The notes under the pieces were generated by a model. That model saw only the letters and a list, made by a program, of their open reading frames with translations, was not told where the DNA came from and did no database searches. From Martensiomyces pterosporus (Eukaryota; Kickxellomycota; Kickxellomycetes; Kickxellales; Kickxellaceae), in contig MU603933.1 of assembly GCA_025201845.1 (NCBI GenBank), positions 1 through 16,633 on the forward strand: a stretch of 16,633 nucleotides of DNA, in the 5' to 3' direction. Shown piece by piece: positions 1 through 9,124 of the stretch. A program made the position numbers and the translations under genes. The stretch's first letter is position 1. Each line of letters opens with the position of its first letter.

Positions 1-372
1 GTGGGCGAGGTGATCTCGTTTGAGGAGGCTGAGCGTCGCGGAATGGAGGACACGGCGGTTGGGCTAACGTATCTGTTTGACCTGGACAAGGCGTTTGAGG
101 ACCATGAGATTGCAGACTTTTCGATCGACGCAAAGACGCACGGCAACATCTCGCACTTCTTCAACCACTCTTGCGATCCAAACATGGAGATCCGGCCTGT
201 GTATATCGAGCACCGTGACCCAAGGCTGCACCGGCTGGCGTTCTTTGCCACGCGCGACATTGCGGTTGATGAGGAGCTGACATTCGACTACAACCCAGCT
301 GCCAGCACCGACAGCGTCAAGTTTGCCTGCCACTGTGGATCCAAGTGCTGCCGCAAGTTCATTTTCTCCTAA
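1..372 (+). CDS. clr4: SUV39/Clr4-type histone H3 lysine-9 methyltransferase, C-terminal part (5' partial)
   Basis: The reading frame is open from the first base, so the N-terminus lies outside the window; the GTG at base 1 is an internal valine codon. The 123 visible residues are the second half of a SET domain plus post-SET. GEVI (residues 2-5) is the start of the conserved (Y)xGEVI segment. TYLFDLD follows at 23-29, then the SAM-binding motif FFNHSCDPN at 53-61 and the ELTFDY core near 92-97. A post-SET zinc cluster of the CxCGSxxC type ends the protein (C110, C112, C117). The order and wording of these blocks fit the KMT1 group (Clr4, SUV39), which methylates histone H3 Lys9 to build heterochromatin. 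The pre-SET and any chromodomain are not visible, so a related SET subfamily remains possible. The stop TAA is at 370-372. The next gene is convergent. Confidence 0.85.
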   Translation: MGEVISFEEAERRGMEDTAVGLTYLFDLDKAFEDHEIADFSIDAKTHGNISHFFNHSCDPNMEIRPVYIEHRDPRLHRLAFFATRDIAVDEELTFDYNPAASTDSVKFACHCGSKCCRKFIFS

Positions 373-642
373 CACGCAGCTGCTTTTTTTTTGATAGCTG
401 CAACACTAAATTGTAATTTAATCGGTGCTTTCAGCTAATGACGGCGCTTGCTGTTGCTCTAGATGAAGAAAGCAGAGGTTCTGGGAGGGGGTGGGTCGAT
501 CCTCGGCGCTATTTATAAGCGCAGGCCAGACCTATTAATAAGAGGGATCGTCGTGTGAAGCGGTCCAATGGACTCCAAAACGGCAAAGCAGGCTGCACCT
601 GCCTCTTGAGGGCCTGTGCCAGTTTCAAGCAGCATCCGCCTG
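373..642. other. convergent intergenic spacer
   Basis: This 270-bp spacer lies between the stop of the SET gene and the stop of the CENP-S-like gene on the other strand, so it should hold both 3' UTRs. It starts with a poly-T run near 383-392 and contains AT-rich patches, including TTAATAAG near 535-542. No gene was recognised in it. Confidence 0.6.
506..522. other. small inverted repeat in convergent spacer
   Basis: GCGCT (506-510) and AGCGC (518-522) form a 5-bp perfect stem around the AT-rich loop ATTTATA. It sits between two convergent genes. It could be a fortuitous hairpin or could help separate the two 3' ends. No function is shown by the sequence. Confidence 0.3.
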
Positions 643-1356
643 CTACTTGGCCTTCAAGGACTCGGCTGCATCGCTGATGAGCTTGAGCTACGCCAAAGAA
701 GAGAGTGCGCTGGCTGTATGCGTTAGTGCGGTATGCTCGCATGTCCACGAGTGCTGGTGGAGAAGAAGATGCTCGCTGTACGTACCAGATCATCGTTTCT
801 GCGAGCGCATAGCTACAGCACCAAGAAGGAGGCCAGCATGCATTTGAATATGCGCAAAGACCGCGCCTGGCTTTAGTTCAAATGCGGGGTCACAGGAACA
901 AGCAAAGCATGCACGCAGTCCTATCTTTATGCTCCATGAGGTTCACATGCCTTGACGTCGTCAACAGAGATCTTTGCTCGCTTGGCGTGCTTTGCAAAGC
1001 ACTCGAGATCCAGCGCCATCGTCTCAGCCTGGGCATAGACGACTTGGCTCAGGGCGTCAACAAATGTCGGAGAGTACTTTGCGCCCGTCTTCTTCTCTAC
1101 GCACAGCGGCACAAACACGCAGATGGCCAGCAAAACGAAAACAGCATTTGATGATTGGGGCATTTTAGATCGAAGAAGCTGCGCGGAGGAGCAGCATGAG
1201 GAGGTCAGCAGCAGCAGCACATGTGAGGGCCGCATTGCTGGGTAGAGGCGGCTTGGGGACATGGGCTCTGGCAGAGTTCTTGTTACCATCTTCGTTGCAG
1301 AGCTGGGCGACTGCAAACCACACGGAGGCGCGCGCATCGTTGCTATCAGCATTCAT
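643..1356 (-). CDS. mhf1: CENP-S / Mhf1 histone-fold protein (four exons)
   Basis: The coding sequence was assembled by hand on the minus strand: 1356-1287, 1096-951, 812-786 and 687-643 (stop TAG 645-643), giving 95 residues. CENP-S pairs with CENP-X. The dimer acts in the constitutive centromere network and, as MHF with FANCM/Fml1, in DNA repair at stalled forks. The spliced protein lines up with CENP-S remembered from human without gaps: VWFAVAQLC (12-20) matches the first histone-fold helix, YAQAETMALDLECFAKHAKR matches the long central helix, and ISVDDVK-LCARRND spans the loop and the start of the last helix. Exon 1 ends after one base of a codon and exon 2 starts with the other two; the remaining junctions fall between codons. 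Intron 2 appears to start with GC. Exon 4 (LKLISDAAESLKAK) is inferred from frame and resemblance; an acceptor at 714 is possible but gives a different tail. The ATG at 1356 is the only plausible start. Confidence 0.82.
813..950 (-). other. probable GC-AG intron in the CENP-S gene
   Basis: On the minus strand the intron reads GCATGT at its 5' end (950 downward) and GCTGTAG at its 3' end (813). Using this GC donor joins DDVK directly to LCARRN, exactly as in the CENP-S family (DVKLLARR). The nearby GT (GTGAAC, four bases further in) would break the reading frame at that junction. The other two introns of the gene (1286-1097, GTAACA...GTAG; 785-688, GTACGT...GTAG) are ordinary GT-AG. Confidence 0.7.
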
Positions 1357-2347
1357 CCTTTCAGCGGCGGGCGATCTCGAGCCTCACTTTGTCCGAGCGG
1401 GTGCTTTCCTGGGGAAGCTGAGATGGCTAAACAAGTGGGCGCTGTACAAGCAGGACTACAAGCAGGGCCACAAAGGACAAAAGATGGGTGGTTAGCAAAG
1501 ACGAGCTGCAGCCAATGGTGCAGATGCGTATGGGGGCGGGTGGGCCTGGTACAAGGCTGGAACTCACTTGATGCATAGTAGCTAGGGGCCGTGGACCAAG
1601 GAAGACGTGTTTTTTCTTGGATGTGCGGGGCTCTGCAAAGCGAAAAGCAAGTGAGCGACGCTCCTTGCGCATGCAGCAATATAAAATTTTTGCTATGCTT
1701 GGTTTTGTAGAAAGGTCCCTCCATTGTAGGCTGCGAAGGACAGGCGGGCTCTAATTCCAAGTTGCTTTTCTCTCGCCCAGCAGCGCCTGCGGGCAAAAAA
1801 CGAAGCACAAAGCAATAATCGAATCCAAATCCATATTATCCACAGACCACTACCACAGGTTTCCTCTGCTGCTGTCTTTGTTTTCCCTCCCCCTTTTTGA
1901 CGACACGCCAACCACAAACCACCAACCTCTCTACACAGCATCAGCGTCGAGCTCCTTGTCTCCAGCAATTTCTTTTTATTTAGCAGCAAGAAAGTAATCT
2001 CTCCTCCCCTCTCGACCAGCACCAATATATTCCATATTCTACACCCCCCAGGCGCAGCTCTTCCAGGGAGGGTTTCTGCTCATCTGCACTATTTGCTCTC
2101 TTTTCCTGCTACCAAATCGTCGCTGCTCTTCCGTTTCCTTCTCGTTTGCACAGCGAGCACACCCGAGAACCCAAGCAGCACAGGGCTTTCTGAAAGGACT
2201 GGGTTGCTGAGGAGCCATACACACGAGGCCAACTCAATTCGCACGTCTTGTTACACTGTACATACAGCGAGCCAAACAGCAGCTGAAACCACAAGCCCAC
2301 AGGAGTTTACATTTCGCTACATAGGCTGGGCGCTGTTTTGAGAGACA
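1357..2347. other. divergent promoter / 5'-UTR region
   Basis: This stretch of about 990 bp separates the start of the minus-strand CENP-S-like gene from the start of the plus-strand PAK kinase, so it should carry both promoters. From about 1800 to 2340 the plus strand is rich in C and T tracts, which is common upstream of fungal genes. Several frames stay open for 80-150 codons here, but none shows a recognisable domain, and some run antisense across CENP-S exon 1. No gene is called. Confidence 0.55.
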
Positions 2348-5300
2348 ATGGCGACGCTCAAGACCGGGTACATTTCCTTAAAGGAATCGTGGATGTGGTC
2401 CAAGCGATGGGCCATTCTCAAACGGGACACGCTTACCTTCCACAAGAACGAGGTACGTTCAGGTTTCATGCAACCGGCTCCTCTATCGCCATTATCTGCG
2501 TGTTGCTGCTGTGTTTGCGTTTGAAAGTCCCACCTTTCCCAAACACACTATCCACGAACCTGTCCCCTCTCTCTGCTCCACTCCACTTGGCACTCCCCGC
2601 ATGCAGTAGTAAGTTCCCCGTACGCTGGGTAGCCTGCCTAGGGGGTGGCTTCCTCCTGCTACAGCAGCGCTCGCAAGCTGGCACATGTAGCTTTGCCACA
2701 CCGTATGTGCATTACATACACCTCCTTTCTGATACCTGGGTGTGTGCGTGCGTGCGTGTGCGTGTGCTACTACGCTTGCCTTATATTCGCTGTTACTGTG
2801 TGTACACGCGCGGCCACCTCCCCCACTTCTTTCTTATTTCAGCTCAGACTTGGAGGAGACCTCAGCTAGTGCACCGCACTCCGTGTGCGGGCTGCCAAAT
2901 CCAGCCTTGTGCTAATGATGCCTGCATGCCCTGCTGTGCCCAAAAGATTATGCTAGTATTCTCTGTTTTCTTCGCCTACCGCCTTGCTGCTTACCCACAC
3001 GTTGTCACTCTGTCTGCCTGTCCGCTTGATTTATTTTGTTTATTTTTCCATTTGGCGCTCCTGTCAATCATACATGCCAGTTCTCACAAGCCTTGCCTTC
3101 CACGCACACACCCGCCTTGCGCCTTGTGCAAGTGTCACCACACGCCTTTTAATTTTCCTTCTCATCCCCCAGAAGCCGTATATGCTAATTCACCCGGCTG
3201 TTTTTCTTGCTATTGTGTATGTGCTGTTTATTTTGTGTCTTGGCGGCTGCAGAATGTGAGTCAAGCCACTGCGCTCATCTTTCTGAAGGAGGTAAATGGC
3301 ATCAGCCGGTCAGACCTAAAGACATACTGCATTGAAATCAAGACAAAAGACCGCGTGTATTTCATCCAATGCACCAGCGACGACAACCTGTACTCGTGGC
3401 TGGACGCAATCTACGAACACTGCCCACTGCTGAGCGACGTGTCGTCGCCGACGGATTTCCACCACCAGGTGCATGTTGACTTCGACCCTGTTAGCGGCAT
3501 GTTCATTGGGCTGCCCGACAAGTGGGCCAAGCTCCTGCAAACCTCGAATATCACCCAGCAGGACTATGCGCAAAACCCGCAGGCGGTTCTGGATGTGCTG
3601 GAGTTCTACACGAAGAATACGGCGGAGGGCCAGGCTGCCGTGCAGGCGGCAGCAGCTAATGCGTCGGCCAACAAGATGGCTGGCCTGATTCCCAGCTCCT
3701 CTCCATCGTCGTCGTACCCCGCCCAAGGCATGATGCAGGAGTACCCTGGGTCGTCGTTTAGTAACACATCGCCCAGGCTGTCGCCGCTGGATCACAAGAC
3801 GGGCGTGTTTTTGCCAGAGGTAACGTATCCATGTGCTGCTTTGTCCGAAATGCTGGGTGTGGATGGCTGCTTTGCGCGTGTGGCGCAACCACCCAATGCA
3901 GTTTGGTGCCGCGCGAAGCACATTCTGTTGGGCTATGCTGCTTTCTTTTGTTCCATGCTGTGTTCAGCCACGCCTCAGCTGTCCTTTTTTACACGCGGTG
4001 CACGTGGGCTGGCAGCGGGCTTTTGGGCGTTGTTCTCTCTGGCCTTTCCATTTAGGACAGTAGCAGCAGCAGCAGCACCACCACCACCACCCGAATGCCC
4101 GACAAAATACGCACATTGGGGATCGCACAACAATCTCCTCGCTATTAATTATGTCGACACTAGCACGCTAATACCTTATTCTCTCTTTGTCTCCCTTCCA
4201 TTCGCTTTTTGTAGAAGAGACAGCCGCCGCCAAAGCCAGCGCCACCGCCGACCAACGTCAGTCTCCCCAAATCGAAGCCCCTGGCTGTCGAGGAGGCTCA
4301 GATGCGGGCACAGGGTGGGCTGGGTCCTATGAGCAAAGCCAACAGCGGCGGAGGAGGTATCGGGTTGAACGGCGGACAGAAGCGGCAGTCGCTGTCTGTG
4401 AGCCAGATGATGCAGCAGCAGAAGCAATCCATCCCCATCAGCAGCAGCACATCTACGCTGGTGCAGAACGGCGAAAGCGCTGCTAGCAGCACCGCCACAA
4501 CTGTCGCTAGCGGAGAAGGCAGATCGCAGATGACAAAGACGCACTCGAAAGCCAAGGAGGATGCGCTGGCCGCCCTCACCGGCAAGATGGAGCAGACGAC
4601 GCTGAAGCCCAAGAAGGAGGAGCAGAGGCTGTCAACTTTGTCCGAGTCCCAGATCATGGTCAGGCTGCGGGCAATCGTGTCGAGGGACGACCCCAAGGTG
4701 CTCTACAGCAAGGTGAGGAAGATTGGGCAGGGCGCCTCGGGCAACGTATACATGGCCAAGTCCATCATAACTGGGAAGATGGTCGCCATTAAGCAGATGG
4801 ACCTGTCGAAGCAGCCGAGAAAGGAGCTGCTGGTCAACGAGATCATGGTCATGAAGGAGTCGACGCACCCAAACATCGTCAACTACATCGAGTCGTTCCT
4901 GCTTAACTCGTCGGACCTCTGGGTGGTCATGGAGTACATGGAGGGAGGTGCCTTGACGGACGTTATTGACAACAACCAGATGAACGAGAGTCAGATTGCC
5001 ACCGTGTGCCGGGAGGTGTGCAAGGGGCTGAGCCACCTGCACAAGCAGAACATTATCCACAGGGACATCAAGTCGGACAACGTGCTCCTGGGCGTGGACG
5101 GCAGCGTGAAGATCACAGACTTTGGGTTCTGTGCAAAGCTGTCTGAGCAGCGGAGTAAGCGGGCAACCATGGTCGGGACGCCGTACTGGATGGCTCCGGA
5201 GGTTGTCAAGCAGAAGCCGTATGGGCCCAAGGTCGATGTGTGGTCCCTGGGCATCATGGTCATTGAGATGATTGAGAGCGAGCCGCCATATCTGGACGAG

Positions 5301-5516
5301 GAGCCGTTGAAGGCGCTCTATCTGATTGCCACCAACGGCACTCCGGCGCTGAAGAACCCCGAGAAGCTGAGCAGGGATCTGAAGGGGTTCTTGGCAGAGT
5401 GTCTGTGCGTCGATGTGCAGAGCCGCGCTACTATGGAGGAGCTGCTGACGCAGGAGTTCCTGGTCACCCAGGCGCGGTCCCTGAGCATCCTGACTCCGCT
5501 CCTGGGCAAGTGCTAA
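2348..5516 (+). CDS. cla4: Cla4-type p21-activated kinase (PH-CRIB-kinase), three exons
   Basis: The coding exons are 2348-2452, 3253-3819 and 4215-5516 (stop TAA 5514-5516), giving 657 residues with every junction between codons. PAKs of the Cla4 group are recruited by GTP-bound Cdc42 and phospholipids to sites of polarised growth and septin assembly. A PH domain spans about residues 5-94 and is cut by intron 1. A CRIB motif follows at about 98-125 ([16 protein letters not shown], then [10 protein letters not shown]). A low-complexity Gln/Ser/Pro linker leads to the kinase domain at about 388-640. It has all catalytic marks: GQGASG 395-400, AIK with Lys417, HRDIKSDN with Asp508, DFG from Asp526, activation-loop Thr542 in TMVGTPYW, and APE 551-553. 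The ATG at 2348 has good context and opens the PH domain in frame. A longer open frame starting at 2338 is a different frame and is not the start. S. pombe Shk2 and S. cerevisiae Cla4 have the same architecture. Confidence 0.93.
2453..3252 (+). other. 800-nt intron 1 of the PAK kinase gene
   Basis: The donor is GTACGT after FHKNE and the acceptor is CTGCAG before NVSQAT; the PH domain reads straight across the junction. The intron is long for a fungus and strongly pyrimidine-rich, with TG repeats near 2745-2765. Although one frame remains open through it, the translation is a low-complexity Cys/Leu/Pro string without a domain. No nested gene was seen. Confidence 0.8.
3820..4214 (+). other. 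intron 2 of the PAK kinase gene
   Basis: The donor GTAACG follows LPE and the acceptor TTTTTGTAG precedes [10 protein letters not shown], keeping the frame. GCTAATA near 4168 is a good branch-point candidate. The intron holds a second acceptor-like site (CATTTAG, ending 4055) followed by an open Ser/Thr-rich stretch that ends in TAA at 4146-4148 with no usable GT donor before it. Confidence 0.75.
4062..4091 (+). repeat. (AGC)5(ACC)5 trinucleotide repeat in intron 2
   Basis: Five AGC units (4062-4076) run directly into five ACC units (4077-4091). The repeat lies in the second intron of the PAK gene, just after a possible alternative acceptor at 4055. If it were read from that acceptor it would encode a Ser run followed by a Thr run. 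Trinucleotide tracts of this kind are often length-polymorphic. Confidence 0.8.
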
Positions 5517-6910
5517 GCGTGGTGCTGGCCAGCTTTCGGATAAAGGGGGGTTGTGTGGGTGGCTTTATTTCATACCCGCACTGTCTGTGAGAGGGATGCT
5601 GGGTGTTGGAGTGCCTTTGCTCTTGCTTCTCTATTATTATTACTACATCTGCTCGACCTCCACGTCTCCTTGCAGCACTTGCCTCTCCCTTGGCTGCCTG
5701 ACAAGAAGTGCCATATCCTTTATTTCTGTTTTTTTTCTGCCTATATTCTACCTTTGCTTTCTTTTCTCTTTTCCTCCTCTCCTTTGCTCTCTCTATCTTT
5801 TCTAACAACCGTTTCGTACTTTCCCTCTCACACCCACACACAATCGACACTTTCATGCCTCTCCTTTGTCTTTATCTTTTTGTCTACTTCTCTACTATTC
5901 AAGGTAATAATCCCTCTTTCCTCTGGTATCCTTACTTAAACTCCGGTTCTGCTTCAGTCAAACAATTGTGAATTCATGCGGAAGAGAGCGGTTCTTGTTC
6001 CGGGGGTCTGAGGAATACGCAGGCTCTGTGGCAACGGCACCGCTGTATGCCTCGACGGCGGGAGGCCGGCTCCCTACATGTGGTGCAAAGCTCTGGTCTT
6101 CGTACGTCCGTCGCAAAAGACTGGTCAAGCGTGCCCGCGGTCGCGGGCTTGCGGTCCAGCTGACAAGCGCTGGGAGGCGTGCTACCAGCCGCGCATGTTC
6201 AGCTATGCGGATGTAATGCAGCGGAAGGGGCAGGGTACAAAAAAGGCAGGACCCGCCATTGCCTTCTGGGTATCGGCAGCTGGTGCTCCCTGGCCACGGC
6301 GGACATAAATGGATCAGGCGGAGATCGGCGCCATGTGCCCGAGTTGAGCTTGGGGGCTGCGAGCCACTGGCTTGTTCTAGCAGCCCAGACAATCGGAACC
6401 AGGCGGGCGAGCTGGCGGGCGAGTCGCGGCGGCTTACGACATGCCTGCTGCTGCCCCAGCTGGACAGGGGAGGTGGAAAAAGCGTGCATTTTTCCTGCTG
6501 TTTCAAATTCAGGCAGCGGGTTCCAACCTCGGGCTGCTGGCAATGGCGGCAGCGCCTTTTGCGCCCTTTTGCTGCTGCCATTGCTACCACTGCTGCTCTC
6601 CTTCGCTGCTCTCCTTGCTTTCCAACCAGCAAATCCCCCTTTCCTTTCTCCAAACCTGCCGCCACCTTTGCCTCCTGCCCTCGCGCTCTCCGAACTCCTC
6701 CTCATTCGCCTATTAGCAGCACTTTCTCCTCTGCCGCTTTTTAACGCAAGACGCTTGTAATCATTGCCTGCCATCTACCCGGTCTTTCTGCATAAACCCC
6801 CTCCCCACATCAGCGCGCAAACAGAGCAGACACATTCTCTCTTTGCACAGCCCCAGTCTGCCCTCTTCTGCACTCTTTGCTCGCTGCTCCTATAGTTCAA
6901 ATTTCTTATA
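5517..6910. other. PAK 3' region and PP6 upstream region, no gene called
   Basis: The first 440 bp after the kinase stop are T/C-rich and look like 3' UTR and flank. From about 5960 to 6560 the sequence turns GC-rich and has overlapping open frames on both strands (plus 6179-6760, minus 6774-6199 and 6665-5958). None gives a recognisable domain, and they cannot all be real. The minus-strand frame ends with a protein-like tail (QSFAPHVGSRPPAV, stop at 5958-5960), which is noted as a lead. From about 6600 to 6910 there is a C/T-rich stretch typical of a fungal promoter and 5' UTR. No tRNA was found. Confidence 0.5.
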
Positions 6911-7855
6911 ATGGCCGGACCCGAGGAATGGCTGGAGATTGTTCGCAAATGCGATTGCCTCTCTGAGGGCGACATGAAGAAGCTGTGCGAGCGCGTCAAA
7001 GAGCTCCTAATGGAAGAGTCGAACGTGCAGCCCGTTCAGACGCCCGTGACAGTATGCGGCGACATTCATGGGCAATTCTACGATGTGCTCAAGCTGCTGC
7101 GAGTTGGCGGAGAGCCACCAGAGACCAACTACATATTCATGGGTGACTTTGTGGACCGCGGGTACTACAGCCTGGAGACCTTTACCTTGCTCATGTGCCT
7201 GAAGGCGCGGTGGCCGGACAAGATCACGCTGCTTAGAGGCAACCATGAGAGCAGGCAGATTACGCAGGTGTATGGATTCTACGACGAGTGCAACATGAAG
7301 TACGGCAACGCCAATGTGTGGAAGTACTGCTGCCAGGTGTTTGACTACCTGACGCTGGCGGCTATTGTGGACGGGCGGGTTCTGTGCGTGCATGGTGGGC
7401 TGTCCCCGGACTTGCGCACGCTGGACCAGATGAGGACTATCCAGAGGTGCCAGGAGATCCCCCATGAGGGCCCGTTCTGCGACCTCATGTGGTCGGACCC
7501 GGAGGACATCGACAGCTGGGCCGTCAGTCCGCGCGGTGCCGGGTGGCTGTTTGGCGCACGCGTGACGGATGAGTTTAACCACGTCAATGGGCTCTCGCTG
7601 CTGGCGCGTGCGCATCAGCTGGTGCAAGAGGGGTACAAGTTCATGTTCCCCGAGAGAAACCTGGTCACGGTGTGGAGTGCGCCCAACTATTGCTATAGGT
7701 GCGGGAATGTCGCCAGTATCCTGAGGATCGAGGAGGATCTGGATGTCACCGATGACTCGTTCCAGATCTTCCAGGCTGTGCCTGACAAGGAGCGAACGGT
7801 GCCGCCGCGGATACCTGGATCCATGGGAGGTGCTGGTGGCCAGTACTTCCTCTGA
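6911..7855 (+). CDS. sit4: PP6-type Ser/Thr protein phosphatase catalytic subunit (Sit4/Ppe1)
   Basis: This intronless gene encodes 314 residues. It is a PPP-family metallophosphatase that works with SAPS-type regulatory subunits in the G1/S transition, TOR signalling and secretory traffic. The metal-binding set is complete: GDIHG 50-54 (Asp51, His53), GDFVDRG 78-84 (Asp79), GNHE 110-113 (Asn111, His112), His161 in HGGLSP and His235 in RAHQL. The loop [11 protein letters not shown] is present as well. [20 protein letters not shown] near the N-terminus and [19 protein letters not shown] point to PP6 rather than PP2A or PP4. The C-terminus ends in YFL, the Leu that is carboxymethylated in PP2A-like enzymes, after a Gly-rich insert (GSMGGAGGQ). 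The ATG at 6911 follows AT-rich sequence (TTATA) and gives the family's usual N-terminus and length. Confidence 0.95.
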   Translation: MAGPEEWLEIVRKCDCLSEGDMKKLCERVKELLMEESNVQPVQTPVTVCGDIHGQFYDVLKLLRVGGEPPETNYIFMGDFVDRGYYSLETFTLLMCLKARWPDKITLLRGNHESRQITQVYGFYDECNMKYGNANVWKYCCQVFDYLTLAAIVDGRVLCVHGGLSPDLRTLDQMRTIQRCQEIPHEGPFCDLMWSDPEDIDSWAVSPRGAGWLFGARVTDEFNHVNGLSLLARAHQLVQEGYKFMFPERNLVTVWSAPNYCYRCGNVASILRIEEDLDVTDDSFQIFQAVPDKERTVPPRIPGSMGGAGGQYFL

Positions 7856-9124
7856 GCATGGCTAAGGAAAAAAAACTAAGGAAACGGTCTTTTGTTTTGT
7901 AACAAATATTGTCCTTTTCTGTCTTGTTCTTCTTTTCTTTCCGCTTTTGTGTATTCCTTTGCTTTGTTTTCTTTTCTCTCTCTCTCGCTTTGTCCTTCCC
8001 GCAGCCATGTCGCCAGTTCTTCCTCCTTTCATTATCACTTATCATTATTATATCCATATTCGTATAGCCTTGTCTTTGCTCCGCTGATCATAGGCGCTGA
8101 AGCGAGCGCGATATGTGGTGGACGTGGCGGCAGAGCAAGGCTGCATTGAAGCTGTCTTCTCAAATTACCTCGTGCAGCGGCATGCTCTGCGCTAGTGCTG
8201 TGCTGATTTCTGTGTTCCTAGTAGATCCTGGCTTCCAGACGGAGACCGCTTGACGTTGGTTCCCTAAACCACGTTCTATCGGGGCTCGAGTCATAGAGAG
8301 GCCGCTGCATAGTAATGGCGTCCACACAGCAGCTCCGCGGAGCCAAGCTGGCTGCTGGGCTTGTAGCTGGACGCAGAAGCGGTGGTTCCAAAGAGCATTA
8401 AAAATAGCTGGCCTAATAATAGGTGCCGGGCACTTCTCAGCACAAGAGAAAGCACCCAGCCATGAAGGCAGGACTTGTGCCAGCACGCATTTTCTGCTTT
8501 TATCCTTCGGCCGGGAACAACAGCGAGGGGAGCGAGTGGCTCTCGGCAGAGGACCAAAGGAGCACCAGCGCAAAGGCGGCCCAGAAATAGATTGTTCCTG
8601 CCGTTCTTTTTAGAAGACGCGGTGCTCTAACTTGCAGGAAGTGCGGTCTACGGTGCTGGCCAGATGCGGGTGACGTGGTTGGCTGGGAGATGCAAGCCGG
8701 CTCTTCCTTGTCGCTGGTGGCCCTGCTGCTTCTGCTCGCATCAGTGGGAGGGAAACGCAGGTGAGGCTGGTGTGTTGTACTCCCGGAGAAGGGGCTTTCT
8801 TGGTCTCACTCCATATCGCACAATTGGGCCATGCCACTCTGCAGAGAGGAGAGCAAATAGAAGTAAACGGGGGCTGATGAGCGGGAGTGAGAGGCTATTA
8901 GCACTACAGGCGGCTGGCTTGCTGCCACCGTTCCCCTTTCTCTTCATCCTTTTCTCTTTCGCTACCACTCGAGCATTATTTCCAGGTGTACTTTTTTTTT
9001 TTCTTGTCTCTCAGAGATACTTTCCTCGGTGCCACGCTCCAGCAATTCTTGCGCTATCCACTCCCCCTATCTTCACCGCTCGCCACACCCTGCGCACCGC
9101 ATACAACGCACTCTTTTCTGAGCT
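7856..9124. other. intergenic region between PP6 and the BAR-SH3 gene, no gene called
   Basis: The stretch 7856-8090 is T/C-rich 3' flank of the phosphatase gene. From about 8090 to 8960 the base composition becomes balanced and several short open frames appear on both strands. None is recognisable or joins to a neighbour with convincing splice sites. From about 8920 to 9124 pyrimidine tracts, including a T run near 8992-9002, lead to the BAR-SH3 start codon and are likely its promoter and 5' UTR. Confidence 0.5.

Noticed and set aside
1415..1495. Plus-strand stretch reading LRWLNKWALYKQDYKQG before a stop
   Set aside because: It looks protein-like, but the only upstream frame runs antisense across CENP-S exon 1 and there is no start or splice site that would support a gene.
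1353..1808. A 151-codon minus-strand frame upstream of the CENP-S gene
   Set aside because: No domain, odd composition, and it lies in the 5' region of CENP-S and the PAK gene; better explained as noncoding.
2338..4332. A 664-codon plus-strand open frame covering both PAK introns
   Set aside because: It starts in a different frame from the PH-domain start, reads through two introns as low-complexity sequence and only matches the kinase gene over exon 2.
6510..6540. GGTTCCAACC as a tRNA B-box-like sequence
   Set aside because: No matching A box or cloverleaf can be drawn around it.
6179..6774. Overlapping open frames of about 190 codons on both strands upstream of PP6
   Set aside because: They overlap each other, carry no recognisable motif and merge into the pyrimidine-rich promoter of the phosphatase gene.
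8094..8194. Exon-like unit after a CATAG acceptor, reading ALKRARYVVDVAAEQG to a TAG
   Set aside because: It weakly recalls an ankyrin-like helix pair, but no upstream exon could be found between it and the PP6 stop, and 33 open codons are expected by chance.
8690..8761. Signal-peptide-like start MQAGSSLSLVALLLLLAS with a CAG/GTGAGG donor
   Set aside because: The best acceptor downstream (ending 8838) leads to a stop after five codons, so no real protein could be assembled.
8741..8838. Minus-strand exon-like unit reading WHGPIVRYGVRPRKPLLREY
   Set aside because: It has a good acceptor and a GCTAATA branch motif, but no start exon could be found upstream and no family was recognised.
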